From: Brachybacterium sp. YJGR34
GTDB taxonomy: Bacteria; Actinomycetota; Actinomycetes; Actinomycetales; Dermabacteraceae
Reading direction: 5' to 3'
Length of the DNA: 64,000 bases
NCBI RefSeq assembly: GCF_003347015.1
Contig: NZ_PNFB01000019.1
Span: 17,729 to 81,728 of the forward strand
The position numbers were made by a program, and so were the translations under genes. The notes under the pieces were generated by a model. The model was not told where the DNA came from. It worked only from the letters and a program-made list of their open reading frames with translations, and searched no databases. Of the stretch, positions 43,597 through 53,451 are shown in pieces (the stretch's first letter is position 1; the number at the start of each line of letters is the position of its first letter).

Positions 43597-45000
43597 TCAG
43601 GAGCGATGCTCCGTCGGCCCCGCGGCCGGGCCGGCGGCGGATGCCGGTGATTGCGCGGCAGCCGCTCCGGACGGCTCCTCGGCGAGCTCCGAGCGAGCGT
43701 TCCGCGGTCCGGCGACCAGCTGGACGAGCAACAGGGCCACCACAGCGACCACCAGGATGATCAGGGCGTCGGCGCCGGTGGGGTGCGGCAGCAGGACGTA
43801 CCAGAGCACCGCGATCCCGGCCACCACCGCACGCAGCAGGTTCACGTGCTCATAGGCGAACCGGGACACCGGTCCACGGGAGATCCCCGAGGTCTCGCTC
43901 AGCCGGCCCAGGCCCGCGCCGATCCCTCGGCGCACCGTCGCACCGGCCCCGGACCGCGCGAGCAGGAAGGCGATGACCACGAGCGCCACCGCGACCACCA
44001 GCACCGCCCGCAGCGCCGTGGTGAGGAACAGGGTGACCTGGTCGTAGACGGCCGCCGCCGCGTCGTGGGGGAGGACGCCCTCCGGTACGGCACCGAGGTA
44101 GAGCGGGCGGACGATGTTCAGCGCGAGGCCGAGCAGCGCCATGGTCGCCGCCACGGCGATCCCCGCCGCCAGCAGGCCCTTGCGTCGATCCGGCATGAGG
44201 AGCACCCCGCCCACCAGGGCGGCGAGGGCGAGGAACGGGAGAATGCGCGCGACCGTGCTGAGCCAGCTGACGGCGGTCTGCGCGGCGGACAGCTGCTCGG
44301 AGTGGAAGATGACGATCGTCTTGTCGATCTCCGGGATGCGCTCGGCCAGACCGAATCCGCGCTCGGCGAGCCGCTCCTTGGCCGCCGCGACGAAGGGGGC
44401 GATGTTCAGCGCCACGGTGCCATCGGCGACGTGGACGGTCTCGGAGCCCTCGCCCGTCAGCACCGCGACCGCCTGGGCGTGGGCCTCCCGGTTGGCGGTC
44501 TCCCAGGCCTGCTCGAATCGCTCGGAGTTCACGAACTGATCGGTCGTGTCGTGGACGAATCCCTCCACAGCATCGCTGAGGGGAGTGGCCAGCCCGGGCA
44601 CCATCGGTGCCACCTGGGGCGGCACGAAATCCTGCTCGGACATGGCCTGCAGAGCCTGGGCGGTGAGCTCGTCGACGTTCAGCGCCTCCATGATCGCCTG
44701 CGTGACCGCCTCGGAGACCGCGGCCTTGACCGCGGGGTCCTCGGCCAGGGGAGCGACCGTTTCCACGTAGCGGTCCGTGTCGGTGACCAGGTCATGCGCC
44801 CAGTTGGCGATCACGGTGACCGGCGCCAGCAGGGCGGCGAGGACGATGAGAGCACTGGCCAGCAGCGGACGGAACCATCCGGTGCCGGACCGGGGCGCCG
44901 CGGGAGCTGGGGCGGGGGTCGCCGCCTCCTTCGTGGCCAGTTCGGCCTGCAGCGCCGCCACCTCGGCTCGCAGGCGCTGCACCTCGGTCTCGTCGCTCAT
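43597..45000 (-). CDS. Membrane protein with coiled-coil N-terminus, unknown function
   Basis: 467 residues. A short leucine-rich coiled coil (about 4-26, L-R-A-E-V-A-A-L-Q-A-E-L) and an Ala/Pro linker precede TM1 (about 46-68). A large extracytoplasmic domain (about 70-255) of helical composition follows; then TM helices near 262-285, 290-312, 340-365, 395-440. A Pro/Ala-rich tail ends it. The arrangement is common in actinobacterial membrane proteins of unknown role. AAAGGAGAACG before the ATG at 45000 is a strong ribosome site. Confidence 0.75.
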   Translation of the reverse strand: MSDETEVQRLRAEVAALQAELATKEAATPAPAPAAPRSGTGWFRPLLASALIVLAALLAPVTVIANWAHDLVTDTDRYVETVAPLAEDPAVKAAVSEAVTQAIMEALNVDELTAQALQAMSEQDFVPPQVAPMVPGLATPLSDAVEGFVHDTTDQFVNSERFEQAWETANREAHAQAVAVLTGEGSETVHVADGTVALNIAPFVAAAKERLAERGFGLAERIPEIDKTIVIFHSEQLSAAQTAVSWLSTVARILPFLALAALVGGVLLMPDRRKGLLAAGIAVAATMALLGLALNIVRPLYLGAVPEGVLPHDAAAAVYDQVTLFLTTALRAVLVVAVALVVIAFLLARSGAGATVRRGIGAGLGRLSETSGISRGPVSRFAYEHVNLLRAVVAGIAVLWYVLLPHPTGADALIILVVAVVALLLVQLVAGPRNARSELAEEPSGAAAAQSPASAAGPAAGPTEHRS

Positions 45001-45247
45001 CGTCGTTCTCCTTTCGGTCGTCGCCGTCGAGAAGGGGGCGTTCGGCCGCCGAGCGGGAGGTCGCCGTCGGGGAGGCGGCGGGCGCGCAGGCGGCGAGGTC
45101 CTCGCGAGGCGGTGTGCTCGCACCGGGATTCAGGATGATCTCAGCGTGGTCCAAAGTACTGCCCAGGTCCCGGATCGCCGGGTGACGGTGCCGGGTGTGA
45201 ACCGGTGCAGAGCGGGGGCAAGGGCCACCACCGGCCGGGGTGCCGGG

Positions 45248-45802
45248 TCAGCTCCCGCGACCGACGACGTCGGCCAGGCGGGCCAGGGCGTCCTTCCAGA
45301 ACGCCTTCGTCTCCGGGATCTGCTCCTGGGAGGCCAGACGGCGGTGCTGCAGGCTCAGGGAGCTGCGGGCCTCGCCCTTCGCCGTGAAGGTCGCGCTGAC
45401 CCGCGAGTCGTCGGCGTTCCACCGCGCGTTGAAGGTCCGATCCTCCTTCGCGCTCGACGCCGTGAGCAGGCCGGGATCGAGCCAGAGCGCGCGCAGCTCG
45501 TCCTCGGCGACATGGCGCCACAGCACGTGCACTGGGAGGTCGAAGGTCTTGCTCGCATTGGCCGCGAAGCCGTCGCTGGTCATCCCGCGCGGGCGCATGC
45601 CCTTGACATCCTCGTACCCGATGGCGACGGCCTGCGACCACCACGTGCTCAGCGCGTAGGTGTCACGGATGTGCCGGGCGATGGCGGTGTGGTCCATCGA
45701 GGTGGCGCCGATCCCGTCGAGGATCTCCACCCACTGGGGCCATTCCTTCCCGGTGCCGTTGCGGAGCGCCTCGGAGGACATGCCGGGAGGCTGATCGGAC
45801 AT
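45248..45802 (-). CDS. DUF4287-type protein with SRPBCC-like C-terminus
   Basis: 184 residues. N-terminal part has K-E-W-P-Q-W-V-E-I-L-D-G-I-G-A and H-T-A-I-A-R-H-I-R-D-T-Y, then W-W-S-Q-A-V-A-I-G-Y-E, the DUF4287 pattern; the C-terminal part (about 85-180) looks like a START/SRPBCC beta-grasp domain. No catalytic motif. AAAGGA before the ATG at 45802 favours it over 45817. Function unknown. Confidence 0.72.
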   Translation of the reverse strand: MSDQPPGMSSEALRNGTGKEWPQWVEILDGIGATSMDHTAIARHIRDTYALSTWWSQAVAIGYEDVKGMRPRGMTSDGFAANASKTFDLPVHVLWRHVAEDELRALWLDPGLLTASSAKEDRTFNARWNADDSRVSATFTAKGEARSSLSLQHRRLASQEQIPETKAFWKDALARLADVVGRGS

Positions 45803-45877
45803 CGCGGGTCCTTTCACCGGGGGAGGGCTGATGACAGGAGCCTAGCGCCGCCGTCGCCGCCGGACCATGGACCTCGA

Positions 45878-46651
45878 TCAGGCGAACCGCCGCACGGCCT
45901 CGGCGGCGTTGTCCGCGAGCTCGGCGATCTCCTCGTGCTCGGTGTGGGCGAGGACCTCCTCGAGGGTCCCGGTGGCGAGGATCCGGCCCTCGCCGAGGAA
46001 GGCGATCTGCGGGCACAGGCGCTGCAGCAGCTCGACGTCGTGGGAGGCGATCAGTGTGCCGATGCCCAGGCGCGCGATGACATCGGCCAGGCGGGCGGCG
46101 ATCTCGCCGCGCATGGTCGGGTCCACCGCGGTCAGCGGCTCGTCCAGGACCAGGATCTCCGGCCGGGTGGCCAGTGCGGTCGCGAGCGCCACCCGCTGCG
46201 TCTCCCCGCCGGAGAGGGTGCGCATCGTGCGAGGGAGGAAATTCTCGGGCAGGCCCACGCTCTCGAGCATCTCGGCAGAGGAGACGGCGTGGGTGCGTCC
46301 GCCCTTGCGCGCCTCCTTCGCGGCCAGCTCGAGCCGCGAGGTCACGGTCTCGCGCGGGTCGGCGATGGTCATCGCGTACTGGGAGACGAAGCGGACCGCC
46401 GCGCGGAAGGCGCGGCGCTCCTTCCCGCGCAGCCGGTGCACGCTGCGCCCGTTCCAGGTGACCTGACCCGACGTCGGCTTCAGCGCCCCGGAGAGCGTCT
46501 CGATCAGCGTGGTCTTGCCCGAGCCCGATGCGCCGAGCAGTCCTACCGGCGCCTCCCCGGCGCGGAGGGTGAGGTCGACTCCCGCGAGCACGCTCTGACC
46601 GGGATGGCCGGCATGCAGGGACGTGGCGGTCAGGGTGCTGGCAGCAGGCAT
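45878..46651 (-). CDS. Stand-alone ABC transporter ATP-binding protein
   Basis: 257 residues. Walker A G-A-S-G-S-G-K-T-T-L, Q-loop F-V-S-Q-Y-A-M-T, signature L-S-G-G-E-T-Q-R-V, Walker B I-L-V-L-D-E-P, switch I-A-S-H-D-V-E. The sequence is closest in style to half of the dipeptide/nickel (DppD/NikD) group, but no permease or binding protein is nearby. It may work with a transporter encoded elsewhere or be an orphan left after loss of partners. Confidence 0.82.
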   Translation of the reverse strand: MPAASTLTATSLHAGHPGQSVLAGVDLTLRAGEAPVGLLGASGSGKTTLIETLSGALKPTSGQVTWNGRSVHRLRGKERRAFRAAVRFVSQYAMTIADPRETVTSRLELAAKEARKGGRTHAVSSAEMLESVGLPENFLPRTMRTLSGGETQRVALATALATRPEILVLDEPLTAVDPTMRGEIAARLADVIARLGIGTLIASHDVELLQRLCPQIAFLGEGRILATGTLEEVLAHTEHEEIAELADNAAEAVRRFA

Positions 46652-46869
46652 CGTGGACTTTCCTCGCAGGGGGTGGACCCCCGCACTCTACTGCCGGCTC
46701 CTGGAGCGGGACTGCACCCGTCCGGCACCGGCCGGGACCGAGCGGTCGGTCGCACTCCTTCCCCTGCCGCGGGGATCGAGGTTACGTTGACGACGTCCCG
46801 GGCCGGGGGCGTCGGACCACGCCGTGCGCCGCTCCGCCGGCCCTCCGCGACATGGTGAGAGGAACGATC

Positions 46870-47766
46870 ATGACGACCGACCAGCTGACCTTTCAGGATC
46901 CTGTACATCGCTTCCCCGACATCACGCCGCCGAAGCAGCACCAGAGCGAGCCCGGCCTCGATGCCGAGCTCATCCCGCAGACCGATCGCGGGGAAGACTC
47001 CTATCGCGGCACGGGCCGTCTGGAGGGCCGACGGGCCCTGATCACCGGCGCGGACTCCGGCATCGGGGCGGCGGTCGCGATCGCCTTCGCCCGGGAGGGC
47101 GCCGACGTCGCCCTCTCCTACCTCCCCGAGGAGGAGGAGGACGCCCAGCACATCGCCGGTCTCATCGAGGACGCGGGGCGCACCGCGCTGCGACTGCCCG
47201 GGGACCTCGCGGACCTCGAGTTCTGCACCCGTGTCGTCGAGGAGGCGGCCTCCGGGCTGGGCGGGCTCGACGCCGTCGTCAACAACGCGGGCCGGCAGAT
47301 CGCGATCGAGCGCCTCGAGGATCTCGAGGAGGAGCAGTGGGACGCGACCTTCGACGTCAACATCCGCGCGATCTACCGGGTCTCCAAGGCGGCCCTGCGC
47401 CACCTGCAGCCCGGCTCGACCATCGTCAACTCGACGTCGATCCAGGCCTACAACCCCTCCGCGCATCTGCTGGACTACGCCTCGACCAAGGCCGCGATCA
47501 ACAACTTCACCAAGGGGCTCGGGCAGCAGCTGGCTCCCCGCGGCATCCGGGTGAACGCGGTGGCGCCGGGGCCGATCTGGACCCCGCTGCAGGTCTCCGA
47601 CGGCCAGCCCAAGGATGCCCTGCCGGAGTTCGGCAAGAACACCCCGCTGGGCCGGGCCGGACAGCCCACCGAGCTGGCCCCGGCCTATGTCTTCCTCACC
47701 TCCACGGAGTCCAGCTACGTGATCGGCGAGACCCTGAACGTCAACGGCGGCACGCCGAGCCCGTGA
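46870..47766 (+). CDS. SDR family oxidoreductase (YghA/YhdF-like)
   Basis: 298 residues. A 45-residue N-terminal extension (P-D-I-T-P-P-K-Q-H-Q-S-E-P-G) typical of the YghA/YhdF/stress-induced SDR group, then T-G-A-D-S-G-I-G, V-V-N-N-A-G-R, catalytic Ser in S-T-S-I-Q and Y-A-S-T-K (Y-x3-K). These use NAD(P) with aldehydes or ketones. AGAGGAAC precedes the ATG at 46870. Next gene, 64 bases on, is an isochorismatase-like hydrolase. Confidence 0.9.
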   Translation: MTTDQLTFQDPVHRFPDITPPKQHQSEPGLDAELIPQTDRGEDSYRGTGRLEGRRALITGADSGIGAAVAIAFAREGADVALSYLPEEEEDAQHIAGLIEDAGRTALRLPGDLADLEFCTRVVEEAASGLGGLDAVVNNAGRQIAIERLEDLEEEQWDATFDVNIRAIYRVSKAALRHLQPGSTIVNSTSIQAYNPSAHLLDYASTKAAINNFTKGLGQQLAPRGIRVNAVAPGPIWTPLQVSDGQPKDALPEFGKNTPLGRAGQPTELAPAYVFLTSTESSYVIGETLNVNGGTPSP

Positions 47767-47830
47767 CGCCGGCCCCGCCCCCGCCTACGGTGGAGCGGTC
47801 GGGGAGCGGCCCCGAGGGAAGGGCGGAACC

Positions 47831-48436
47831 ATGGGACCATCCACCGGACAGGGGCCGGCACGCGCCGGGGCCGACGGCAGCGCCCTGCTGCTGATCGACC
47901 TGCAGGAGGCGTTCTTCGACCATCCGGCGCTGGAGGCGTCCCGCGCCGAGGTGGTCGCCGCGGCGCAGCGCCTGGCGGACCAGGCGCGGCGCCGCGACGT
48001 GCCGATCTTCCTGATCACCACCGAGCACAGCCGCGACGGCTCCACCTGGACCCTGGGCATGCTCGAGGCGGGGCAGGGCTTCCTCTTCCACGGCGATCCC
48101 GGCACGGCGACCGTGGCCGAGCTGGACACCACGGGCATGACCCGGATCGAGAAGACCCGCGACAGCGCCTGGTTCGGCACCGATCTGCTGCTGCGCGTGC
48201 GCAACCTGGAGGTGTCCCGGGTGCTGATTGCCGGCGTCTCGACCCACGCCTGCATCGCCCAGACCGCACGGGACGCCTACGCGAACAACGTGCGTGCCGC
48301 CGTGATCACCGACGCGGTGGCCGACGAGCAGGTCGAGCACAAGGAGCACGTCCTGGAGCTGCTGTCCGCCGACCGGCAGGCCGAGCTCCTCACCACCGAC
48401 GAGGTGCTCGCCCGCTGGCGCGGCAAGGGGCGCTGA
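47831..48436 (+). CDS. Cysteine hydrolase, isochorismatase family
   Basis: 201 residues. Core from about residue 18: A-L-L-L-I-D-L-Q-E-A-F-F (catalytic Asp), Lys in T-R-I-E-K-T-R, and the nucleophile Cys in V-S-T-H-A-C-I-A. The family cleaves amides such as nicotinamide or hydrolyses isochorismate; the substrate cannot be read. Same strand and close to the SDR gene, so possibly one transcript. Confidence 0.85.
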   Translation: MGPSTGQGPARAGADGSALLLIDLQEAFFDHPALEASRAEVVAAAQRLADQARRRDVPIFLITTEHSRDGSTWTLGMLEAGQGFLFHGDPGTATVAELDTTGMTRIEKTRDSAWFGTDLLLRVRNLEVSRVLIAGVSTHACIAQTARDAYANNVRAAVITDAVADEQVEHKEHVLELLSADRQAELLTTDEVLARWRGKGR

Positions 48437-48473
48437 TCGGCGAGGCGACCGGTCCCGGAGTCCCCGACGGAGC

Positions 48474-48809
48474 TCAGGACCGCACGAGCCGGGCGATCGC
48501 CGCGGAGGCCTCCTTGAGCTTCTCCTCGCCCTCGTCGCCGCCCGCGCGGGCGGCATCCAGGACGCAGTGGCCCAGGTGGTCGTCCAGCAGCGCCATCGCC
48601 ACGCCGTCCAGGGCGCTCTTGAGCGCGCTGATCTGGGTGAGGATGTCGATGCAGTACTTCTCCTCGTCGACCATGCGGTGCAGTCCGCGGGCCTGGCCCT
48701 CGATGCGCTTCAGGCGTGCGAGGTAGCGGTCCTTGTCGGACATGTAGCCGTGCCCGGCGTGGTCGTGCGCGTGCTCGGTGGAGGCGGCGGTCGGGTCGAC
48801 AGTGGTCAT
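48474..48809 (-). CDS. csoR: Copper-sensing repressor CsoR
   Basis: 111 residues. All-helical CsoR/RcnR fold with R-L-K-R-I-E-G-Q-A-R-G and the copper ligands Cys53, His78 and Cys82; the 25/4 spacing equals that of mycobacterial CsoR. A His-rich N-terminal extension (E-H-A-H-D-H-A-G-H) may add metal binding. Apo-CsoR represses; Cu(I) releases it. It is the last gene of the copper operon, after copA, with GAGAGGGAC before the ATG. Two fitting operators lie upstream of copZ, giving autoregulation. Confidence 0.93.
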   Translation of the reverse strand: MTTVDPTAASTEHAHDHAGHGYMSDKDRYLARLKRIEGQARGLHRMVDEEKYCIDILTQISALKSALDGVAMALLDDHLGHCVLDAARAGGDEGEEKLKEASAAIARLVRS

Positions 48810-48861
48810 CGGTCTGTCCCTCTCGGGTGGGTGTGCGGGTGGAGCGGGGCGTGCAGGGCGA

Positions 48862-51186
48862 TCAGAGCCTCGCCCGGGACCGGTCCGCGCTCTCCTCCGA
48901 CGCGACGGTCGCGTCCGCGGAGGCCAGCGGCTCGTGCGCGCGGCTGCGGAAGGAGCGCAGCCGCAGGCTGTTGCCGACCACGAACACGCTGGAGAACGCC
49001 ATGGCGGCTCCGGCGAGCATCGGGTTCAGCAGCCCCAGCGCCGCCAGCGGGATCGCGGCGACGTTGTAGGCGAAGGCCCAGAAGAGGTTGCCCTTGATGG
49101 TTCCGAGGGTACGCCGCGCGAGGCGGATCGCGTCGGCCGCGCTGCGCAGGTCGCCGCGCACCAGGGTGATGTCCGAGGCCTCGATCGCCGCATCGGTGCC
49201 GGTGCCCATCGCCATCCCGAGGTCGGCCTGGGCCAGTGCGGCGGCGTCGTTCACGCCGTCGCCGACCATCGCGACCACCTTGCCCTCGTCCTGCAGGCGG
49301 CGCACCACGTCGATCTTGTCCTGCGGCATGACCTCGGCGATCACGGTCTCGATGCCGACCTCGGCGCCGATCTGCTCCGCGGCGGCGCGGTTGTCGCCGG
49401 TGAGCAGGATCGGGGTGAGCCCCAGGCCCTTGAGCTGCGCGACGGCCGCCGCGCTCGAGGGCTTGAGGGCATCGGCCACCACGAGCAGGCCGCGCGCGGC
49501 GCCGTCCCAGCCGACCACCACGGCGGTGCGGCCGCGGGACTCGGCATCGGCCTTCGCCGCGGCGAGCTCCGGCGCCAGCTCCTGGCCCAGGAGGCTCTCG
49601 CGCCCCACCAGGATCTCCCGGCCCTCGACGAGGCCGCGCACTCCCAGCCCCTCGCGATTCGTGAAGCCGGTGACCGCCGGCAGCGCTCCGGTCTCCTCGC
49701 GCGCGCCCTGGGCGATCGCGCGGGCGATCGGGTGCTCGGAGGCGTCCTCGACGGCGCCCGCGCGGCGCAGCAGCTCCTCGCGCTCCACCCCCGGGGTCGG
49801 GAGCGCCTCGATCAGCGTCATCACCCCGGTGGTCACCGTCCCGGTCTTGTCCAGCACCACGGTGTCGACCTGGCGCGTGGACTCCAGCACCTCGGGCCCC
49901 TTGAGCAGGATGCCCAGCTGGGCGCCGCGCCCGGTGCCCACCAGCAGGGCCGTCGGCGTGGCCAGTCCCAGTGCGCACGGGCAGGCGATGATGAGCACCG
50001 CGACCGCGGCGGTGAAGGCGGCCTCGAGCGGGAAGCCGGCCCCGATCCACGCCCCGAGCACCATCACGGCGACCGCGATGACGACCGGGACGAACACGCC
50101 GGAGATCCGATCGGCCAGGCGCTGGATCTCCGCCTTGCCCGACTGCGCGTCCTCGACCATCCGCGCCATCTGCGCGAGCTGGGTGTCGGAGCCGACGCGG
50201 GTGGCGCGCACCAGCAGCTGACCGCCCGCGTTGACGGTCGCCCCGGTGACGGAGGAGCCCTCGCCCACCTCGACCGGCACCGACTCGCCGGTGAGCATCG
50301 AGGCGTCCACCGCGGAGCTGCCGGCCAGGACCACGCCGTCGGTGGCGATCTTCTCGCCCGGGCGCACCACGAACTCGTCGTCCACCGCGAGCTCGGAGAC
50401 CGGGACCCGCACCTCCGTGCCGCCGCGGCGCACCGCCACGTCCTTCGCACCCATGTCCAGCAGGGCGCGCAGCGCCGCACCGGCCCGGCGCTTCGAGCGC
50501 TTCTCGACATAGCGTCCCAGCAGCAGGAACAGCGTGACCCCGGCCGCGACCTCGAGATAGATGTTCGCCGAGCCGTCGCTGGGTCCGATCCGCAGCGTGA
50601 ACTCGTGGGTCATGCCGGGCATGCCCGCCTCGCCCAGGAACAGCGCGTACAGCGACCACAGGAAGGCGGAGACGGTGCCCACCGAGATCAGCGTGTCCAT
50701 GGTCGCCGTGCCGTGGCGGAGGTTGACCAGGGTGGCGCGGTGGAAGGGCCACGCCGCCCAGACCACCACCGGGGCGGTGAGGGCCAGGACCAGCCACTGC
50801 CAGAAGGCGAACTGCAGGCCAGGGACCATCGACAGCACCACCGCCGGGATCCCCAGCACGGCCGCGCCGATCAGTCGCTGGCGCAGCGAGCGCAGCTCGG
50901 GATCCTCCGTCTCCTCGCCCTCGGCTCCGGAGGACTCCGCCTCGGGTGGTGCGGGCAGAGCGGCGGTGTACCCCGTCTGCTCCACCACGGCCACCAGCTC
51001 CTGGGCGTCGTAGCCCTTCGGCACCGTCACCCGCGCCTTCTCGGTGGCGTAGTTCACCGAGGCGGCGACGCCCTCGAGCTTGTTGAGCTTGCGCTCGACC
51101 CGATTCGCGCAGGACGCGCAGGTCATCCCGCCGATCTCGAGCTCGATCGACGAGCTCGCGGGCAGCGGGGGTGGGGTGATGGTCAT
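48862..51186 (-). CDS. copA: Copper-translocating P1B-type ATPase
   Basis: 774 residues. One N-terminal heavy-metal domain with M-T-C-A-S-C (about 21-26), eight membrane segments, T-G-E-S (about 297), the C-P-C metal site in I-A-C-P-C-A-L-G-L (about 398), D-K-T-G-T (about 445, phosphorylated Asp) and [11 protein letters not shown] with downstream Y-N/M-S type residues fits Cu(I) export. It lies between a small membrane protein and csoR in the operon. Confidence 0.94.
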   Translation of the reverse strand: MTITPPPLPASSSIELEIGGMTCASCANRVERKLNKLEGVAASVNYATEKARVTVPKGYDAQELVAVVEQTGYTAALPAPPEAESSGAEGEETEDPELRSLRQRLIGAAVLGIPAVVLSMVPGLQFAFWQWLVLALTAPVVVWAAWPFHRATLVNLRHGTATMDTLISVGTVSAFLWSLYALFLGEAGMPGMTHEFTLRIGPSDGSANIYLEVAAGVTLFLLLGRYVEKRSKRRAGAALRALLDMGAKDVAVRRGGTEVRVPVSELAVDDEFVVRPGEKIATDGVVLAGSSAVDASMLTGESVPVEVGEGSSVTGATVNAGGQLLVRATRVGSDTQLAQMARMVEDAQSGKAEIQRLADRISGVFVPVVIAVAVMVLGAWIGAGFPLEAAFTAAVAVLIIACPCALGLATPTALLVGTGRGAQLGILLKGPEVLESTRQVDTVVLDKTGTVTTGVMTLIEALPTPGVEREELLRRAGAVEDASEHPIARAIAQGAREETGALPAVTGFTNREGLGVRGLVEGREILVGRESLLGQELAPELAAAKADAESRGRTAVVVGWDGAARGLLVVADALKPSSAAAVAQLKGLGLTPILLTGDNRAAAEQIGAEVGIETVIAEVMPQDKIDVVRRLQDEGKVVAMVGDGVNDAAALAQADLGMAMGTGTDAAIEASDITLVRGDLRSAADAIRLARRTLGTIKGNLFWAFAYNVAAIPLAALGLLNPMLAGAAMAFSSVFVVGNSLRLRSFRSRAHEPLASADATVASEESADRSRARL

Positions 51187-51232
51187 GGCGGGGGAACCTC
51201 TTCCTCGGGAGGGCGGGCGGGATGCGGCGGGG

Positions 51233-51364
51233 TCAGTGGCCCGCGGTGCCGGACCAGGTCTCCGCCCACTGGGTGGGGACCAGGAGGTCGGCCAGCAGGT
51301 AGGACGCTGCGAAGAGCACCACGAGCAGCAGGCCGTAGAGCGCGAGTCGGGCAGGTGCTCGCAT
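51233..51364 (-). CDS. 43-residue membrane protein in the copper operon
   Basis: [11 protein letters not shown] then one hydrophobic helix (about 8-28) and a short extracytoplasmic end [11 protein letters not shown]. The ATG shares one base with the copZ stop (TGATG), so translation is coupled. It sits between chaperone and pump. No metal-ligand set apart from a C-terminal His. It could be a CopA-associated micropeptide; function unknown. Too short for most gene callers. Confidence 0.65.
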   Translation of the reverse strand: MRAPARLALYGLLLVVLFAASYLLADLLVPTQWAETWSGTAGH

Positions 51365-51579
51365 CAGGCGCGCATCGCGGCGTATCCGGCCTCGGCGACG
51401 GCGGCGAGCACCGCGGCCTCGTCGACCGGCTGCTCCGTGGTCACCGAGAGACGGCCGCTGGCATGGCTGACGGCCACCTCCTGCACGCCGGGGATCTCGG
51501 AGACCTCCTCGCGCACGGACATCTCGCAGTGTCCGCAGGTCATGCCGGTCACCTGGAAGTCGGTGATGGTCTCGCTCAT
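51364..51579 (-). CDS. copZ: Copper chaperone CopZ (heavy-metal-associated domain)
   Basis: 71 residues, one HMA domain with G-M-T-C-G-H-C (M-x-C-x-x-C; cysteines at about 14 and 17) and the typical V-x-x-V-S-V/A-V-S-H pattern. It ferries Cu(I) to CopA. AGAAGGAGCG before the ATG. First gene of the operon under the CsoR-like operators. Confidence 0.93.
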   Translation of the reverse strand: MSETITDFQVTGMTCGHCEMSVREEVSEIPGVQEVAVSHASGRLSVTTEQPVDEAAVLAAVAEAGYAAMRA

Positions 51580-51619
51580 GGTGCGCTCCTTCTGACGGTG
51601 CCGTCGTGACGGCGGTGGC

Positions 51620-51636
51620 ATACCCTGGAGGGGTAC
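51620..51636. promoter_or_regulatory. Candidate CsoR operator 1
   Basis: TACCC-TGGAG-GGGTA (51621-51635) is an inverted repeat of the CsoR type, about 40 bases upstream of the copZ start. One arm is imperfect relative to site 2. Confidence 0.6.
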
Positions 51637-51651
51637 TTCGTGCCTCCATTT

Positions 51652-51668
51652 ATACCCCTCGGGGGTAT
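51652..51668. promoter_or_regulatory. Candidate CsoR operator 2
   Basis: ATACCCC-TCG-GGGGTAT, a perfect 7-3-7 palindrome matching the TATACCCCxxGGGGTATA-type operators known for CsoR. It is 32 bases from site 1 and also upstream of the divergent gene at 51746, so both directions may be affected. Confidence 0.75.
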
Positions 51669-51745
51669 GTGGGGCAAGGGGGTGGCGCACCGGGAGACGC
51701 CCGCGGGGGTGTCACTCGTCACGCCGACATGCTTCGATGGGCGGC

Positions 51746-52588
51746 ATGAGCTTCGATGCCGCCGCGATCATCCAGCAGGAAGCGGACCGCTTCGCCGCGG
51801 CGCTCGTCGCTGCGGACCCCGAGCAGAGGGTCCCCACCTGTCCCGACTGGAACGCCGCCGATCTGCTGTGGCACCTCACCGAGGTGCACGAGTTCTGGTC
51901 CGCGGTCCTCGCCACCGGCGCCACCACCGACGAGGAGGTGCAGCCCCTCGAAGAGGGGGTGGCGCCGCGTCCGAAGGACCCCGATGCCCTTCCCGAGCGC
52001 CGCGCCGCGGCCACCGCCGCCCTCCTCGAGCAGCTCGCGGCCCGGGCCGATGAGGAGCCCGCCTGGTTCTGGTACGCGGCGGAGCGGACCGTGGGGGCGG
52101 TGCGGCGGATGCAGACCCACGAGGCGACCATCCATCGCGTCGACGCCGAGCTCACCGCCGGCCATCCGGTGACCCCGATCGACGCCGAGGTCGCCGCCGC
52201 CGGACTGCAGCACGTGCTGCGCGTGATGTGGCCGGCGAGCATCGAGTGGATCCCGGACTGGGCGACCCTGCGTCCCGTCGCGGCCGTGGAGGTCCGCCCG
52301 CAGGGCGGCGGCGACCGGCTGCTGGGGATCAGCCGCTGGTCCGGCACGCGGCCCCGGGACGGGAAGGAGTTCGACGCCCCCGTCGGCCGGCTCGTCGAGG
52401 ACCCGGCGGAGGCCGAGGGGCTCCCGCGCGCGACCGTCTCCGGCTCGGCGCTCGCGCTGGATCTCTGGGCCTGGGGGCGGGAGGCCGCCCTCGATCACCT
52501 CGGCGGAAGGAGCGAGAAGGTCGCGATCCACGGCGACCCCGCCGCGATCGACCAGCTGTCCGCCCTGGTCGCCGAGGGGCACGACTGA
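51746..52588 (+). CDS. Mycothiol-dependent maleylpyruvate isomerase-family protein
   Basis: 280 residues. DinB/MDMPI helical-bundle domain with V-P-T-C-P-D-W-N-A-A-D-L-L-W-H-L (about 29-44; the His is a zinc ligand), E in H-E-F-W and T-H-E-A-T-I-H-R-V-D-A-E with the other ligand, then a C-terminal sterol-carrier-like MDMPI-C domain. Such enzymes use mycothiol, so the organism is likely a mycothiol producer. The ATG at 51737 is an alternative start. Substrate unknown. Confidence 0.87.
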   Translation: MSFDAAAIIQQEADRFAAALVAADPEQRVPTCPDWNAADLLWHLTEVHEFWSAVLATGATTDEEVQPLEEGVAPRPKDPDALPERRAAATAALLEQLAARADEEPAWFWYAAERTVGAVRRMQTHEATIHRVDAELTAGHPVTPIDAEVAAAGLQHVLRVMWPASIEWIPDWATLRPVAAVEVRPQGGGDRLLGISRWSGTRPRDGKEFDAPVGRLVEDPAEAEGLPRATVSGSALALDLWAWGREAALDHLGGRSEKVAIHGDPAAIDQLSALVAEGHD

Positions 52589-52649
52589 TCGACGTGCCGG
52601 AACGTGCGGACGGCAGGAGGTCAGCCCGGCCGCACCGACCGAGCCGCTC

Positions 52650-53435
52650 TCACGACCCCCGGGGCCAGGTGTCGCGCACCGGGGCGCCGCCCTCGACGAC
52701 GTGCTCGACGGCGCCGGGCAGCTGGGTCCAGGAGTCCTGCGGGCGGTACCCCAGCTCGAGGGTGGTGTTGGTGGTGGACCAGCGTCGGTTCGGATTGTCG
52801 GAGATGGCGTAGTACAGACCGAAGCCCACCGTCGCCTCGATCGCGCAGCGCACCACCTGCGTGCAGTCCGCCGGGCTCAGCCACATGGCGCGCAGGAGGT
52901 CGTCCGTCGCCGCGAGCGGGTCCTCGGCGAACCAGCCGATGCGCAGGCAGATCACCTCGAGCCCGAACTCGTCGTGGTAGTAGCGGCCGATCGCCTCGTC
53001 GAACGCCTTCGAGACCCCGTAGAGCGAATCGGGTCGGGGAAGCTGCTGCGGGTACACCGGCCACTGCTCGTGCCGGTCGTACATGCCGTTGACATGGTTG
53101 GAGGATGCGAGCACCACCCTCCGCACGCCCGCCTCCCGGGCCGCCTCGAGGACGTTGCGGACCCCGATGATGTTGGCCTGGAGCACCAGTTCCCAGCTCG
53201 ACTCGGGGGAGGAGGCGCCGGCCATGTGGACCACGGTGTCGATGCCGTCCATGAGGGCGAGCACCTCCTCGTAGACATCCAGCTGGGCGATCGCGAGGCT
53301 CTGCCCCGCCCGTGCCTTGTCCGGATCCCGGCCGTGCAGCACCAGCTCGTAGTCCTCCTCCAGGGCCGCCGCGAGATGGGAGCCCACGCCCCCGGTCGCC
53401 CCGGTGATCAGCACACGCCGCCTCGAGTCGCTCAT
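52650..53435 (-). CDS. NAD-dependent epimerase/dehydratase, uronate-dehydrogenase-like
   Basis: 261 residues. T-G-A-T-G-G-V-G-S-H (11-20) binds NAD; A-S-S-N-H-V-N-G-M-Y and P-R-P-D-S-L-Y-G-V-S-K (catalytic Y-x3-K about 138-142) and C-L-R-I-G match bacterial uronate dehydrogenase, which oxidises hexuronates to aldarolactones. Specificity is inferred. Only 15 bases separate it from the next gene downstream in the minus-strand order, the alarmone synthetase. Confidence 0.82.
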   Translation of the reverse strand: MSDSRRRVLITGATGGVGSHLAAALEEDYELVLHGRDPDKARAGQSLAIAQLDVYEEVLALMDGIDTVVHMAGASSPESSWELVLQANIIGVRNVLEAAREAGVRRVVLASSNHVNGMYDRHEQWPVYPQQLPRPDSLYGVSKAFDEAIGRYYHDEFGLEVICLRIGWFAEDPLAATDDLLRAMWLSPADCTQVVRCAIEATVGFGLYYAISDNPNRRWSTTNTTLELGYRPQDSWTQLPGAVEHVVEGGAPVRDTWPRGS

Positions 53436-53451
53436 GCGCCCATTATGAGGC

